DNA of 64,000 nucleotides. Source: an uncultured Opitutaceae bacterium (lineage in GTDB: Bacteria; Verrucomicrobiota; Verrucomicrobiia; Opitutales; Opitutaceae). Location: positions 1-64,000 of the forward strand of contig CAITEC010000048.1 of NCBI GenBank assembly GCA_903891325.1. The letters are read 5' to 3'. The notes under the pieces are model-generated. The model saw only the letters and a program-made list of their open reading frames with translations. It ran no database searches and had not been told where the DNA came from. The position numbers were made by a program, and so were the translations under genes. Shown here one piece after another: positions 1 to 8,105 of the stretch; the first letter of the stretch is position 1; every line of letters begins with the position of its first letter.

Positions 1-114
1 CGTCTGCGTGCCAAGGGTAAAGCCGTCCACGTCTGCCTTGTAGCCGTTATGCGCAAGTTGCTCTGCCTACTCAACAGACTCATCCAGGATCCAGATTTTA
101 CCCTTGCCCACTAA
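1..114 (+). mobile_element. IS110-family transposase, C-terminal fragment (cut by window edge)
   Basis: Reading from base 1 gives an open frame of 37 codons ending in TAA at 112-114. The peptide contains R-A-K-G-K, then V-A-V-M-R-K-L-L, which is the C-terminal signature of IS110-family DEDD transposases (Transposase_20 end). These enzymes move circular elements, and an RNA made from the element's own non-coding end guides target choice. Only the tail is visible, so it is unknown whether the rest is intact. The element's right boundary must lie between 115 and the epimerase start at 172 if it is complete. No inverted repeat is expected for this family. I am fairly sure of the family, not of the element's integrity. 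Confidence 0.75.
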
Positions 115-171
115 CACCGCTGCTTCCTGTTCAAATCCGAAATCTCCCTCACGATTCTGCGCACAATCTCC

Positions 172-1182
172 ATGAAAATCCTGATCATCGGCGGAACCGG
201 CCTGATTTCCACGGGCATCGTGAAGGCCCTGGAGGGCCGCGGAGCTTCGGTGACCGTCTTCAACCGTGGCCGCACCGAGAACCTCCTCGGCGGGGGCGTG
301 GCGCGGCTGGCCGGCGATCGCGACGATTTCCCGGCCTTTGAGAATGCAATGCGCTCGTCGGGGACCTGGGACGCGGTGATCGACATGATCTGCTTCCGGC
401 CCGCCCAGGCGGAGAGCGACCTGAGGGCCTTCGCCGGTCGCTGCGGGCACTTTATCTTCTGCAGCACGGTCTGCACCTACGGGAACACCCAGGCCGTGAT
501 TCCGACGACCGAGGACACGCCGCAGAACCCCCACTCCGCCTACGGCCGCGACAAGCTCGCGTGCGAGCGGGTCTTCCTGCGCGCCACCGCCGACGGGGCG
601 CTGAAGGCGACGATTTTCCGCCCCGCCCACACCTACGGCCCCGGCGGGATCGTCATCAACAGCACCGGCTGGGCGGCAACCTTCGTGGACAGGCTGCGCA
701 AGGGCCTTCCGGTCATTGTCAGCGGCGACGGTCACGGGCTTTGGCAGAGCGCCTATTCGGAGGACGTGGGCGTGGGATTCGCGCATGCGGCCGGCCGGGA
801 CAAATGCGTCGGCCGGGCCTACAACATCGTCGGCGGCGAGGTCGTGACCTGGGATGAGTACACGCGGCGCACCGCCGCGGCGATCGGCGCGCCGGAGCCG
901 CGGATCGTGCACCTGCCGACCGATTTCCTGCTCTCGGTCGACCCGGTGCGCTACGCCCCCCTCGCCGAAATCCTCCGCTTTCACGCTGTCTACTCCAACG
1001 CGAGGATCAACGGCGACATCCCCGAGTACGTCCCCGCGATGCCCTACGCGGAGGGTGTGCGCCGGACCGTGGCCTGGATGGACCGGCGCGGCACCATCGC
1101 CGACGCGGGTTCGGATCCGGCCGACGACCGGACCATCGGGGCGTGGGAGCGCTTCTCAGCGGGCGCCGGCGCCGGGAGCTAG
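172..1182 (+). CDS. NAD-dependent epimerase/dehydratase family protein
   Basis: A 336-residue extended short-chain dehydrogenase. The Rossmann motif GGTGLIS is at residues 7-13 and the catalytic Y-G-R-D-K (YxxxK) at Y124/K128. The chain has the usual length for nucleotide-sugar or mRNA-binding-type (CSP41-like) epimerases, and the region after residue 140 (F-R-P-A-H-T-Y-G-P-G) is the usual substrate-side loop. The ATG at 172 is the first in frame, directly before the first beta strand. There is no clear Shine-Dalgarno sequence. The exact substrate cannot be read from the sequence. The 3' end overlaps the convergent HisD-family gene by 27 bases. The gene begins only 57 bases after the IS110 transposase stop, so its native promoter may have been replaced or moved. 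Confidence 0.85.
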   Translation: MKILIIGGTGLISTGIVKALEGRGASVTVFNRGRTENLLGGGVARLAGDRDDFPAFENAMRSSGTWDAVIDMICFRPAQAESDLRAFAGRCGHFIFCSTVCTYGNTQAVIPTTEDTPQNPHSAYGRDKLACERVFLRATADGALKATIFRPAHTYGPGGIVINSTGWAATFVDRLRKGLPVIVSGDGHGLWQSAYSEDVGVGFAHAAGRDKCVGRAYNIVGGEVVTWDEYTRRTAAAIGAPEPRIVHLPTDFLLSVDPVRYAPLAEILRFHAVYSNARINGDIPEYVPAMPYAEGVRRTVAWMDRRGTIADAGSDPADDRTIGAWERFSAGAGAGS

Positions 1183-2472
1183 CGGGCCCGCGCCCCCGGG
1201 GGCGGCGCCGCCGAACCGCGCGACCCGCACGTCGGCCGTGATCGCATGGGCCAGCATCCGCTCGACCCTGCACTGGCGCGACGTCACCCGGCCGACCTCG
1301 ACGGACGCCGCGGGGGTCATGCGCTGGTACGTTGCCGTCTTGAGGAATTTTCCCACCCACACCCCGCCGGTGTAGCGGGCGGCGCGGCTGGTCGGGAGGA
1401 TGTGGTTGGTCCCGATCGACTTGTCCCCATAGGCGACCGTCGTCTCCTCGCCGATGAAGAGTGAGCCGTAGTTGGAAAGTCGTGACACGTAGAAATCCGG
1501 GTCGGCGACGTGCAGCTCGAGGTGCTCCGGCGCGTAGTCGTCGCTCATCGCCACGGCCTCCTCCCTGCTCCCCGCCGCGTGGATCCGGCCGTTCGCCGCC
1601 CAGCTCTGCGCGGCGATTTCGCGGGTCGGGAGGGTCGCCAGCTGCCGCTCGACCTCGGCGAGGCACCGGCGCCCGAAGCCCTCGCTGAGGCAGACAAGCG
1701 CGATGCCGCTGTTCGGGTCGTGCTCCGCCTGCCCGAGGAGGTCGCAGGCGACCAGGGAGGGGTCGGCCCCGTCGTCGGCGATCACCATGATCTCGGTCGG
1801 GCCGGCGAGCAGGTCGATCCCGCAGCGGCCGAAGAGCTGGCGCTTCGCCTCGGCGACAAACTTGTTGCCCGCGCCGCAGAGGATGTCGACGGGCTGGACG
1901 ACCCCCATGCCCATCGCCATCAGCGCGAGGGCCGGGACGCCCCCGACAATGAAGATGCGGTCCGCCCCGGCCTCCCGCATCGCGTTGATCGTCGCCGGGA
2001 ACGCGCCCTCGCCGGGCACCGGCGGCGTGCAGGCGACCACCGTCCTAACGCCGGCAACCTTCGCGGGGATGATGCTCATCTGCGCGGAACCGAACATCGG
2101 GTACCGCCCCCCGGGGATGTAGCTGCCGACCGAGCCCACCGGGATGTGCCGGTGCCCGAGCACGACCCCGGGGCGGATTTCCATCTCCATCGGCACGAGG
2201 GTCGCCCGCTGCGCCTGCGCGAAGCGCCTCACGTTGTCCTGGCAGTAGCGCGTGTCGGCCGCCACCTGCGCATCGAGGCGGCCAACGATCCGCGCGACTT
2301 CCGCCGGGCCGAGCTCGAAGTCCGCCGGGGACCAGTTGTCGAACCGCTCGCTGTAGCGGCGGACCGCGGCGATCCCGCCGCGCTCCAGCTCGATGAGCAT
2401 TTCGGAGACCGTCCGCGCCGTCTCCGGATCGCTCTCAAACAGCCGGTGCCCCCCGTCCTTGATCGTCGTCAT
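1156..2472 (-). CDS. HisD-family dehydrogenase (histidinol dehydrogenase or HpsN-like sulfopropanediol dehydrogenase)
   Basis: A 438-residue member of the histidinol dehydrogenase family, which oxidises an alcohol to an acid in two NAD steps with Zn. All expected active-site residues are present: Q248 and H251 (QAEH), E316-H317 (PEHLE), D350 (GDKSIGTNH) and H409. The stretch at 115-135 (SVGSYIPGGRYPM) resembles the HpsN-like paralogue group (2,3-dihydroxypropane-1-sulfonate 3-dehydrogenase) more than classical HisD, where PGG is usually followed by a different loop. I therefore leave the symbol open. The last ~18 residues are a Gly/Pro/Ala tail that overlaps the convergent epimerase gene. hisI lies 15 kb away in the window, so there is no his operon here. 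Confidence 0.8.
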   Translation of the reverse strand: MTTIKDGGHRLFESDPETARTVSEMLIELERGGIAAVRRYSERFDNWSPADFELGPAEVARIVGRLDAQVAADTRYCQDNVRRFAQAQRATLVPMEMEIRPGVVLGHRHIPVGSVGSYIPGGRYPMFGSAQMSIIPAKVAGVRTVVACTPPVPGEGAFPATINAMREAGADRIFIVGGVPALALMAMGMGVVQPVDILCGAGNKFVAEAKRQLFGRCGIDLLAGPTEIMVIADDGADPSLVACDLLGQAEHDPNSGIALVCLSEGFGRRCLAEVERQLATLPTREIAAQSWAANGRIHAAGSREEAVAMSDDYAPEHLELHVADPDFYVSRLSNYGSLFIGEETTVAYGDKSIGTNHILPTSRAARYTGGVWVGKFLKTATYQRMTPAASVEVGRVTSRQCRVERMLAHAITADVRVARFGGAAPGGAGPLAPGAGAR

Positions 2473-2581
2473 GGGCCCGGAGTCTCCAAACTGCCGCGGC
2501 CGCAGGCGAGCCGATTATCGTGGGAACCCGGCGCGGGCGGGGGGGTCACAGGCACCCAGCAGCAAGGACACGCCGCTGGTC

Positions 2582-3058
2582 ATGAACACAAGGACACTGA
2601 TCTCAGCCTTCATCGCAGCCGGAGTGCTCCGCTGCGCCGCCGCCGGGGCCGCAAGCCCGCCGGATTTTCTCCACGCGATTCGCCTGGTCGAGTCGGGCGA
2701 CCGCTACGACACGCCTCCGGGCACGGCCGGCGAGCTCGGTCCCTACCAGTTTCGCAGCGCGGTCTGGCGCCAGCACACCGACGCCCCGTTCTCGCGGGCG
2801 GGGACGCCCTACGCCGACACTGTCGCGGTCCGGCACTACCGGTGGATCGTCAGCCGCCTCGGGAGAAACGGGATTGAGGCCACGGACTGGAACATTGCCG
2901 CCGCCTGGAACGGCGGGGTGCGGGCGGTCGTCTCCGGCCGCATACCGGCCCCGACCCGCGACTACGCGACGCGCGTCGTGAACCTGATCGAGCGCTACGC
3001 AGGCGAACCCCAGGCCCTCGCCCCCGGCGCCGAGCCGGCGCTGGCGCAGTCCCCCTAG
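2582..3058 (+). CDS. small secreted lysozyme/transglycosylase-like protein
   Basis: A 158-residue protein starting at ATG 2582, preceded by AAGGA at about 2564. A longer in-frame extension exists but would bury the signal peptide: residues 1-22 are a short basic region, a hydrophobic core and AAG-A-A. After it comes H-A-I-R-L-V-E-S-G-D, then T-A-G-E-L-G-P-Y-Q-F, the pattern of lysozyme-fold peptidoglycan lyases (catalytic Glu in the VESG segment, then GxYQ). W-N-I-A-A-A-W-N-G-G at ~110 matches the alpha-helical lobe of the same fold. Probably periplasmic and acting on peptidoglycan. The family assignment comes from motifs only. It has no operon partner, and the Rieske gene follows after 55 bases. 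Confidence 0.65.
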   Translation: MNTRTLISAFIAAGVLRCAAAGAASPPDFLHAIRLVESGDRYDTPPGTAGELGPYQFRSAVWRQHTDAPFSRAGTPYADTVAVRHYRWIVSRLGRNGIEATDWNIAAAWNGGVRAVVSGRIPAPTRDYATRVVNLIERYAGEPQALAPGAEPALAQSP

Positions 3059-3113
3059 CGGCCCGCCTTTCCCGCACTCGACAAGGGCGATTCTCCTGCT
3101 AGGTTGCGCCGCC

Positions 3114-3422
3114 ATGCCGCAACGCCACGCTGTCACCAAACTTGCATCGCTGCCGCCCGGGACGGGCCGGGCCTTCGTGGTCGCGGGAACCCGCGTCGGC
3201 CTCTTCAACGTCGACGGGCGCATCCACGCGATTGACGACATCTGCCCCCACGCGGGCGCGTCGCTCTCCGACGGCCCCCTCCAGGGCAAGGTCGTCAGCT
3301 GCCCCTGGCACTACGCCGACTTCGACGTGACCAGCGGGAAGTCCCTCTGCCCCCCGGCGTATTCTGACGTGAAGAGCTTTCCCGTCTTCGTGAACGGGGA
3401 CTCCATCGAGGTGGAGCTCTAG
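3114..3422 (+). CDS. Rieske [2Fe-2S] domain protein (ferredoxin-like)
   Basis: A 102-residue single-domain Rieske protein. The two cluster-binding boxes are C44-P-H46 and C63-P-W-H66, spaced 16 residues apart, as in the small NirD/ferredoxin-component type. There is no signal peptide or membrane helix, so it is cytosolic. It probably acts as a soluble electron carrier or regulatory cluster protein for an oxygenase or reductase that is not encoded nearby. The ATG at 3114 starts the only full-length frame. The hybrid kinase starts 12 bases downstream, so the two may be co-transcribed, but a functional link is only a guess. Confidence 0.85.
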   Translation: MPQRHAVTKLASLPPGTGRAFVVAGTRVGLFNVDGRIHAIDDICPHAGASLSDGPLQGKVVSCPWHYADFDVTSGKSLCPPAYSDVKSFPVFVNGDSIEVEL

Positions 3423-3434
3423 CCCGAGGTCCCC

Positions 3435-6293
3435 ATGGCGCCCGCGGACAGCCGGATCGATCGAGCCACGACGATTTGGTTTCGCTGCGGCGGGGCCGCG
3501 CTGCTGGGGCTGGCGGCGGCGATCTCGGTCAGCCGCTCGGGCGTCCTGAGCTGGCCGCCCGCGAGCGTCGCGCTCTGCCTCGGGCTCCTGGGCGCGGGCC
3601 TCTCCGCGCTGGCCCAGGGCTGGATCGGGTTCTCGCGCCTGTGCGCGTGGGTTGCGGGCGTGGCGGCCCTGACCGTGCTGAGCTGGCACCTGATCCACGC
3701 GGCCGCTTCCCCCGGCGAGCTGATGGCCCGCGGGGAATTCCCCGGCGACATGCCCGGGGCCATGGGGGCCAGTTCCGCGCTCTCCTTCACGGTGGCGGCA
3801 ACCGCCCTGCTTGCGATGACCACCGAGCGCGCGTGGCCCCGGCTGGTCGCCGTCGCCGGCGGCTTCCTCATGGGCGTCGTGCTCCTGATCGTCCTTGGCT
3901 ATGTCTCCGGTTTCAGGCCAGCGTCGAACTGGGACCGGTTCACCGGCATCACCCCGGCCGCGGCGCCCGGCATCCTGGTCCTGGGGGCGGCCTGCCTGGT
4001 CTGGGCGCGGCGCAAGGGCCGCCGGCTGAGCACGGCCATTCCCATGGCCGCCGCCGCCGCGGTGATCCTGGCCTCGGCCGGTGTCATTTCACTGCGCAGC
4101 AACGATGAGATGGTGGGAGCGAACCAGTGGGTGACCCACACCTTCGAGGTCCGCGGGGCGCTGGAGCAGGTGCTCGTGGACCTGAATGCCGCGGACGAGG
4201 CCCGGCGTTTCTACAACATGGCCGCCGAGGGCAAATTCGCCATCCGGTTCCAGGATGCGGCCGAGCAGACCCGGCAGGACGTCCGGGGCGCCGTCCGGCT
4301 GATGGCGGACAACCCTTCCCAGCGCGAGATTGCCGACCGGCTGGTCGCGCTGGTCGGGGCCCGGCTGGACTACAATGCGGCGGGAATCGCGGAGCGCCGC
4401 CGCCGGGTGACCACCACCGCGGAGCGCATGGCCAAGACGACGCAGGCCGCCGCGATGACCCTTCCCGTCCAGAAGATCATCAGCGACATCCTCGCGATCG
4501 AGAAGGGCCTGCTGATCACCCGGACCATGAAGGCGGCCCAGGCGGCCCGCGAGACGCGCAACCTGCTCATCCTGAGAACCTACGTCGCCCTGGCATTGGT
4601 CTCGGGCGCCCTGGCGATGACCATCGTCACCGAACGGGCGCGGCGCCGGACGGAAGCCCACCTGTTCCGCGCCAACGAGAAACTCCGCTCGGCCCACGCG
4701 GCCGCGGAGGAGTCGACCCGCCTCAAGGCGCAGTTCCTGGCGAACATGAGCCACGAGATCCGCACGCCGATGAACGGCGTCGTTGGAATGATCGGGCTCC
4801 TGCTCGACAGCAACCTCACGGGGGAGCAGCGCATGCTCGCGAACACGGTCCGCTCCAGCGCGGACGTCCTTCTGGCGATCCTCAACGACATCCTCGATTT
4901 CTCCAAGATCGAGGCCGGGCAGCTCATCTTCGACTCCGTCGCCTTCGACCTCCGCGACCCGGTCGAGGACTGCCTCGGCCTGCTCGCCGAGAAGGCGCAG
5001 GCCAAGGGCCTGGAGCTGTCCTGCCTCGTCGAGGAAAACGTCCCCTCCCGCGTGATCGGCGATGCGCGGCGGCTCCAGCAGGTGCTCCTCAACCTTGTGG
5101 GCAACGCGGTCAAGTTCACCGACTCCGGGGAGATCTCCGTCCGGGTCTCCGCGCTCTCCGCCAACGAGCGGGCCGCGACGCTGCGCTTCACGGTGCGCGA
5201 CACGGGGATCGGGATCCCGCCCGATGCGCAGGGCAGGCTTTTCCAGCCCTTTGCGCAGGCCGACGGCACCACCACGCGGAATTTCGGGGGCACCGGGCTG
5301 GGCCTGGCGATCTGCCGGCAGATCGTCCACTTGATGGGTGGCGAGATCGGGCTGGAGAGCACCCCGGGGCGCGGCTCCACCTTCTGGTTTAGCGCCGGAT
5401 TTTCCCTGGAGGTTCCCTCACCGAGCGCGGGTCCGCCGCCCGGGCTCGCGGGCGCGCGCGCGCTCCTGGTCGAGGACCACGCCACCAGCCGCGAGTTCCT
5501 CACGCGGCGGCTGAAGGCGTGGGCGATGCAGGTCCGGTCGGCGGCCGGCGGCGCCGAGGCCGAGGCGATGATCCGTGCGGCCGCGGCCGCGGGCGCCCCG
5601 TTTGACGTCGCCGTCGTGGACCTAGAACTGCCGGGGACCTCCGGTTTCGAGCTCGCGCGCCTGATCGCCGAGGGGACCCTGCCGTCCAGCCCGGCCTTGG
5701 TTCTGCTCGCCTCCCTGGGAAATCGCGCGGCGCGGCGCGACCGCGGGATTCTCGGCACCCACGCTTGCCTGGCCAAGCCCCCGCGGCAGCTGCAATTGGC
5801 CGCGGCCCTTTCCGGCGCGCTGACGGGCGAACCGGCCGCGCCGTCCGAGCCCGGGCCCCTTCCCGCCCCCGCGGCCCCGCCCCCGGTGGTCGAATCCCGG
5901 CTTCGGATCCTCGTCGCCGAGGACAATCCCGTGAACCAGCAGGTTGCCGTCCTCCAGCTGCAGAAGCTCGGTCACCGGGCCGACGTCGTCGCCGACGGCC
6001 AGAAGGCGATGGCCGCGGTCAGGGAAAAGGCCTACGACCTGATCCTGATGGACTGCCAGATGCCCGTTGTCGACGGGTACGAGGCCACCCGCCGGATACG
6101 GGAATGGGAGGAGGGCCGGCGCAGCGACGGGGAAGCGGTGTGCCCGCTTTACATCGTCGCGATGACCGCCAACGCGCTCCTGGGCGATCGGAACACCTGC
6201 CTTGAGGCCGGGATGAACGACTACATTCCCAAGCCGGTCCTCGCCGCCGACCTCGCCCGCTCGCTCGCCCGCCTCCAGGCCGCCGCGGGCTGA
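3435..6293 (+). CDS. membrane-bound hybrid sensor histidine kinase with two receiver domains
   Basis: A 952-residue sensor. Residues ~15-225 hold about seven hydrophobic segments. These are followed by a helical, probably extracytoplasmic CHASE3-like domain (~225-375), one more membrane helix (~380-400) and a coiled linker. The kinase core has the phospho-acceptor H440 in N-M-S-H-E-I-R-T-P-M-N-G. The HATPase has an N-box near 554, G1 (DTGIGI) near 588 and G2 (GGTGLGL) near 618. Receiver 1 has its likely phospho-acceptor D729 (VVDLELPG) but a weak end region. Receiver 2 is canonical, with D873 (MDCQMPVVDG) and K in the I-P-K-P end. There is no DNA-binding output domain, so it must pass phosphate to a separate regulator, none of which is nearby. 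The signal sensed is unknown. Confidence 0.9.
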   Translation: MAPADSRIDRATTIWFRCGGAALLGLAAAISVSRSGVLSWPPASVALCLGLLGAGLSALAQGWIGFSRLCAWVAGVAALTVLSWHLIHAAASPGELMARGEFPGDMPGAMGASSALSFTVAATALLAMTTERAWPRLVAVAGGFLMGVVLLIVLGYVSGFRPASNWDRFTGITPAAAPGILVLGAACLVWARRKGRRLSTAIPMAAAAAVILASAGVISLRSNDEMVGANQWVTHTFEVRGALEQVLVDLNAADEARRFYNMAAEGKFAIRFQDAAEQTRQDVRGAVRLMADNPSQREIADRLVALVGARLDYNAAGIAERRRRVTTTAERMAKTTQAAAMTLPVQKIISDILAIEKGLLITRTMKAAQAARETRNLLILRTYVALALVSGALAMTIVTERARRRTEAHLFRANEKLRSAHAAAEESTRLKAQFLANMSHEIRTPMNGVVGMIGLLLDSNLTGEQRMLANTVRSSADVLLAILNDILDFSKIEAGQLIFDSVAFDLRDPVEDCLGLLAEKAQAKGLELSCLVEENVPSRVIGDARRLQQVLLNLVGNAVKFTDSGEISVRVSALSANERAATLRFTVRDTGIGIPPDAQGRLFQPFAQADGTTTRNFGGTGLGLAICRQIVHLMGGEIGLESTPGRGSTFWFSAGFSLEVPSPSAGPPPGLAGARALLVEDHATSREFLTRRLKAWAMQVRSAAGGAEAEAMIRAAAAAGAPFDVAVVDLELPGTSGFELARLIAEGTLPSSPALVLLASLGNRAARRDRGILGTHACLAKPPRQLQLAAALSGALTGEPAAPSEPGPLPAPAAPPPVVESRLRILVAEDNPVNQQVAVLQLQKLGHRADVVADGQKAMAAVREKAYDLILMDCQMPVVDGYEATRRIREWEEGRRSDGEAVCPLYIVAMTANALLGDRNTCLEAGMNDYIPKPVLAADLARSLARLQAAAG

Positions 6294-6430
6294 AGCTTTC
6301 GCAGGGCCGCAAGTTCCGCCTTTCGGCGTTCGCGGAACCGGTGCTGCCGCAGGGAGTTGGCCCGCCTCTTTTCAGCCGCCGATTTGGAGGGACGGCCTGC
6401 GCGCAGCGCAACGCGACGGAAAGGGGTCAT
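6221..6430 (-). CDS. possible small basic protein launched from the inverted repeat
   Basis: On the minus strand, the left arm of the 6419-6605 repeat supplies AAGGAG, a 7-base spacer and ATG (6430-6428). The frame opened there runs 69 codons to 6221. The first ~45 residues are strongly basic (G-R-P-S-K-S-A-A-E-K-R-R-A-N, then R-E-R-R-K-A-E-L-A-A-L) and look like a DNA-binding basic/coiled segment. The last ~24 residues lie antisense to the kinase 3' end and are just its shadow. It may be a fragment of a formerly longer gene fused by insertion of the repeat, or chance. I recognise no family. Confidence 0.25.
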   Translation of the reverse strand: MTPFRRVALRAGRPSKSAAEKRRANSLRQHRFRERRKAELAALRKLQPAAAWRRASERARSAARTGLGM

Positions 6431-6605
6431 GCCCCAACTCCTTAATTTTCCGGTGCCTCTCATTCGAGATTCGAGAGTTCTTAAGATCGGAATTCCCTGT
6501 AGCTGTAATGTCCGGCATTCAATTCCGCTAGCAATTTCGCTGTTGCATGGTGTCACCAATCAATAGGTTACGTCGGATTTAAGGAGTTGGGGCATGACCC
6601 CTTTC
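6419..6605. repeat. MITE/REP-like element with perfect 27-bp terminal inverted repeats
   Basis: Bases 6419-6445 and 6579-6605 are exact reverse complements over 27 bases, separated by 133 bases of clearly lower GC. Each arm, read outwards, contains AAGGAG, seven bases, then ATGACCCC. A near-identical arm with C-to-T changes occurs at 63890-63914. Similar palindromic motifs are, as far as I know, linked to IS200-like Y1/REP-associated transposases. No transposase gene is present here, so this would be a non-autonomous copy. I see no target-site duplication. Confidence 0.8.
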
Positions 6606-6884
6606 TGCTGGCGGCACAGATTGATTTCGAACTCGATGAAACGTTTGGCCTAAACAACGTTAGCCAAAGACGATGAAGCGCATGCTAGTCATACGGATGT
6701 TCGTACTTGAGGTGCTGCCCATGATCGCGGCAGTCGCGCTCAGTGCGTACCCGCGACGAGTTGCTCTCGGTCGCGTTTGACGCCCAATAGCATCAACAAT
6801 CGTGAATCCATGAAAAGAAGCGGTAAATGCAAAGGCCAGACGAAGCGCCGAAAGGGCACCCAAAAAACTTCGCTCATCGGCGGG
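6606..6884. other. gene-poor, lower-GC stretch between repeat and phosphotransferase remnant
   Basis: There is no intact gene. A short frame at 6673-6780 on the plus strand (ATGAAGCGCATG start, 35 codons) encodes a hydrophobic peptide that could be the start of a lost membrane protein, but it has no support beyond hydrophobicity. Base composition is visibly less GC-rich than either flank, consistent with the whole 6419-7440 segment being imported or decaying. Confidence 0.5.
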
Positions 6885-7366
6885 GGCCGCACGCTTGTCA
6901 CCCGCAAAGGTAATACGGTCTTTCGGAGGGCAGGCGCGTGGACGCCGAGTGTTCACGCCTTGCTCAGACATCTGGAAACCGTTGGCTTTCCTGCCGCACC
7001 ACGAGTGATTGGCAACGGCTTCGACGCCCTGGGCCGGTGGACACTTTGGTCGAATTTGCCCAAGTCTGTTGGCTCAACGTCCAGCTGCACGATGACGACA
7101 TTGCCGAACGGCAAGGATTGCCCTCGGCCGATGCACGCGCGCGGCAGGTGCGCCTGATGGCTGACAGCTACGGATTAGGGCCCCGTGATAGAGCGTTGCT
7201 CGTCGATACCATGATTACCTATGCGGTTCACGACGCAGCGGACCAAGCAATCCAAGTTCCAGTTACTCCCGGGACAACCGATCCTTCCTCATTATGGGGA
7301 CTTGCTTGGCGGACACGGGCGGCAGCATGGATGCTCCGCAACCGAACACTGCTTAATCGCGCACTT
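6885..7366 (+). pseudogene. decayed aminoglycoside phosphotransferase (APH)-family gene
   Basis: Two blocks in different frames look like the two ends of one APH-family kinase. Block 1 (~6888-7041) encodes V-T-R-K-G-N-T-V-F-R-R and W-T-P-S-V-H-A-L-L-R-H-L-E-x-V-G-F-P-x-A-P-R-V, the typical N-lobe start. Block 2 (~7037-7366, shifted frame) encodes C-W-L-N-V-Q-L-H-D-D-D, A-E-R-Q-G-L-P, R-L-M-A-D-S-Y-G-L and L-A-W-R-T-R-A-A-A-W-M-L-R, the C-terminal helices. The middle is missing, including the Brenner HGD catalytic loop and the DFD metal loop. The gene has therefore lost its active site and cannot be functional. It sits in the lower-GC scar next to the inverted repeat. Confidence 0.8.
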
Positions 7367-7442
7367 TCGTGGCCCTGTGTGGCTGGAGGTGTGCCTGCTT
7401 CCTGGGCTGCGATTGTTCCAAAACCCAATCCTGCAAAGACGA

Positions 7443-8027
7443 TCAGCTGCTCTGCGTCGCTTCGACCACGAGCGCCTTGATCACCGGATCGAGGGAGAGC
7501 CCGAGGGCGCACTGCTGGGCGGCGGGGCTCATCTTCCTCCAGGTCTTGCGCAGGATATCGATGAACTTCTCCCGGGGATAGTCGGCATGCTGGGCCGCGA
7601 AGTTTTTGATCTCATTTTCCAGGAAGACCAGGCAGGCGGCATCCTCGAGGGCCTGGGTGCCCGCGTTGGTCTTGAGGCCGCTCTTGGACACCCAGAGGGC
7701 GGCCTCCTCCGCCTCCGAGGCGGACACCCCCGCCTCGAATAGGAGGGCCTTCGCGCGCTCAGCCTGCTTGGTATAGAGCGACCGGCGCCATGCATGGTAG
7801 CCTGCCTTGTCCATCGGGAAGGTGTCGCGGGGCGTGAGGAAGCGCTCCAGATGCTGGCTGCGGGCGGCAAGCCGCAGGAGGGGACGGGCGTCGGGCACAA
7901 GCGCCACGACCCAGGCCTCGAGCCGGTCGGCGTAAACGAGTTCCGCCGCCCTGCCGTCAGCGGCCCGTTTCGGGTCGGCGTCGTGGGCGTTGTCGATCAG
8001 CTGTCGGGCGCGCGGGTAAGGGTCCAT
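7443..8027 (-). CDS. DUF4202 family protein
   Basis: A 194-residue protein from ATG 8027. A TTG at 8099 would add 24 non-conserved residues. It matches the DUF4202 pattern: A-R-Q-L-I-D-N-A-H at the N-terminus, L-V-Y-A-D-R-L-E-A-W, R-L-A-A-R-S-Q-H (helical, His-rich), P-R-D-T-F-P-M-D-K-A-G-Y, then L-E-D-A-A-C-L-V-F-L-E-N and I-D-I-L-R-K-T-W-R-K-M-S. The conserved acidic/His residues in an all-helical fold suggest an HD-like metal site, but no activity is established. It lies just downstream of the flavin reductase on the same strand (79 bases), probably the last gene of the run that begins with the M16 protein. Confidence 0.8.
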   Translation of the reverse strand: MDPYPRARQLIDNAHDADPKRAADGRAAELVYADRLEAWVVALVPDARPLLRLAARSQHLERFLTPRDTFPMDKAGYHAWRRSLYTKQAERAKALLFEAGVSASEAEEAALWVSKSGLKTNAGTQALEDAACLVFLENEIKNFAAQHADYPREKFIDILRKTWRKMSPAAQQCALGLSLDPVIKALVVEATQSS

Positions 8028-8105
8028 GGGCGGGGCAGCTTCAGGCGGCGTGCCTTGGTCGAGAATCAGTTTTGGATCGGAAAAAACGCTGTTGTCCAAC
8101 TCTGG

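Noticed and set aside
6640-6672. Possible integron attC-like core (CCTAAAC ... CGTTAG)
   Set aside because: The right core reads GTTAGCC rather than GTTRRRY and there is no second simple site or integrase; chance match.
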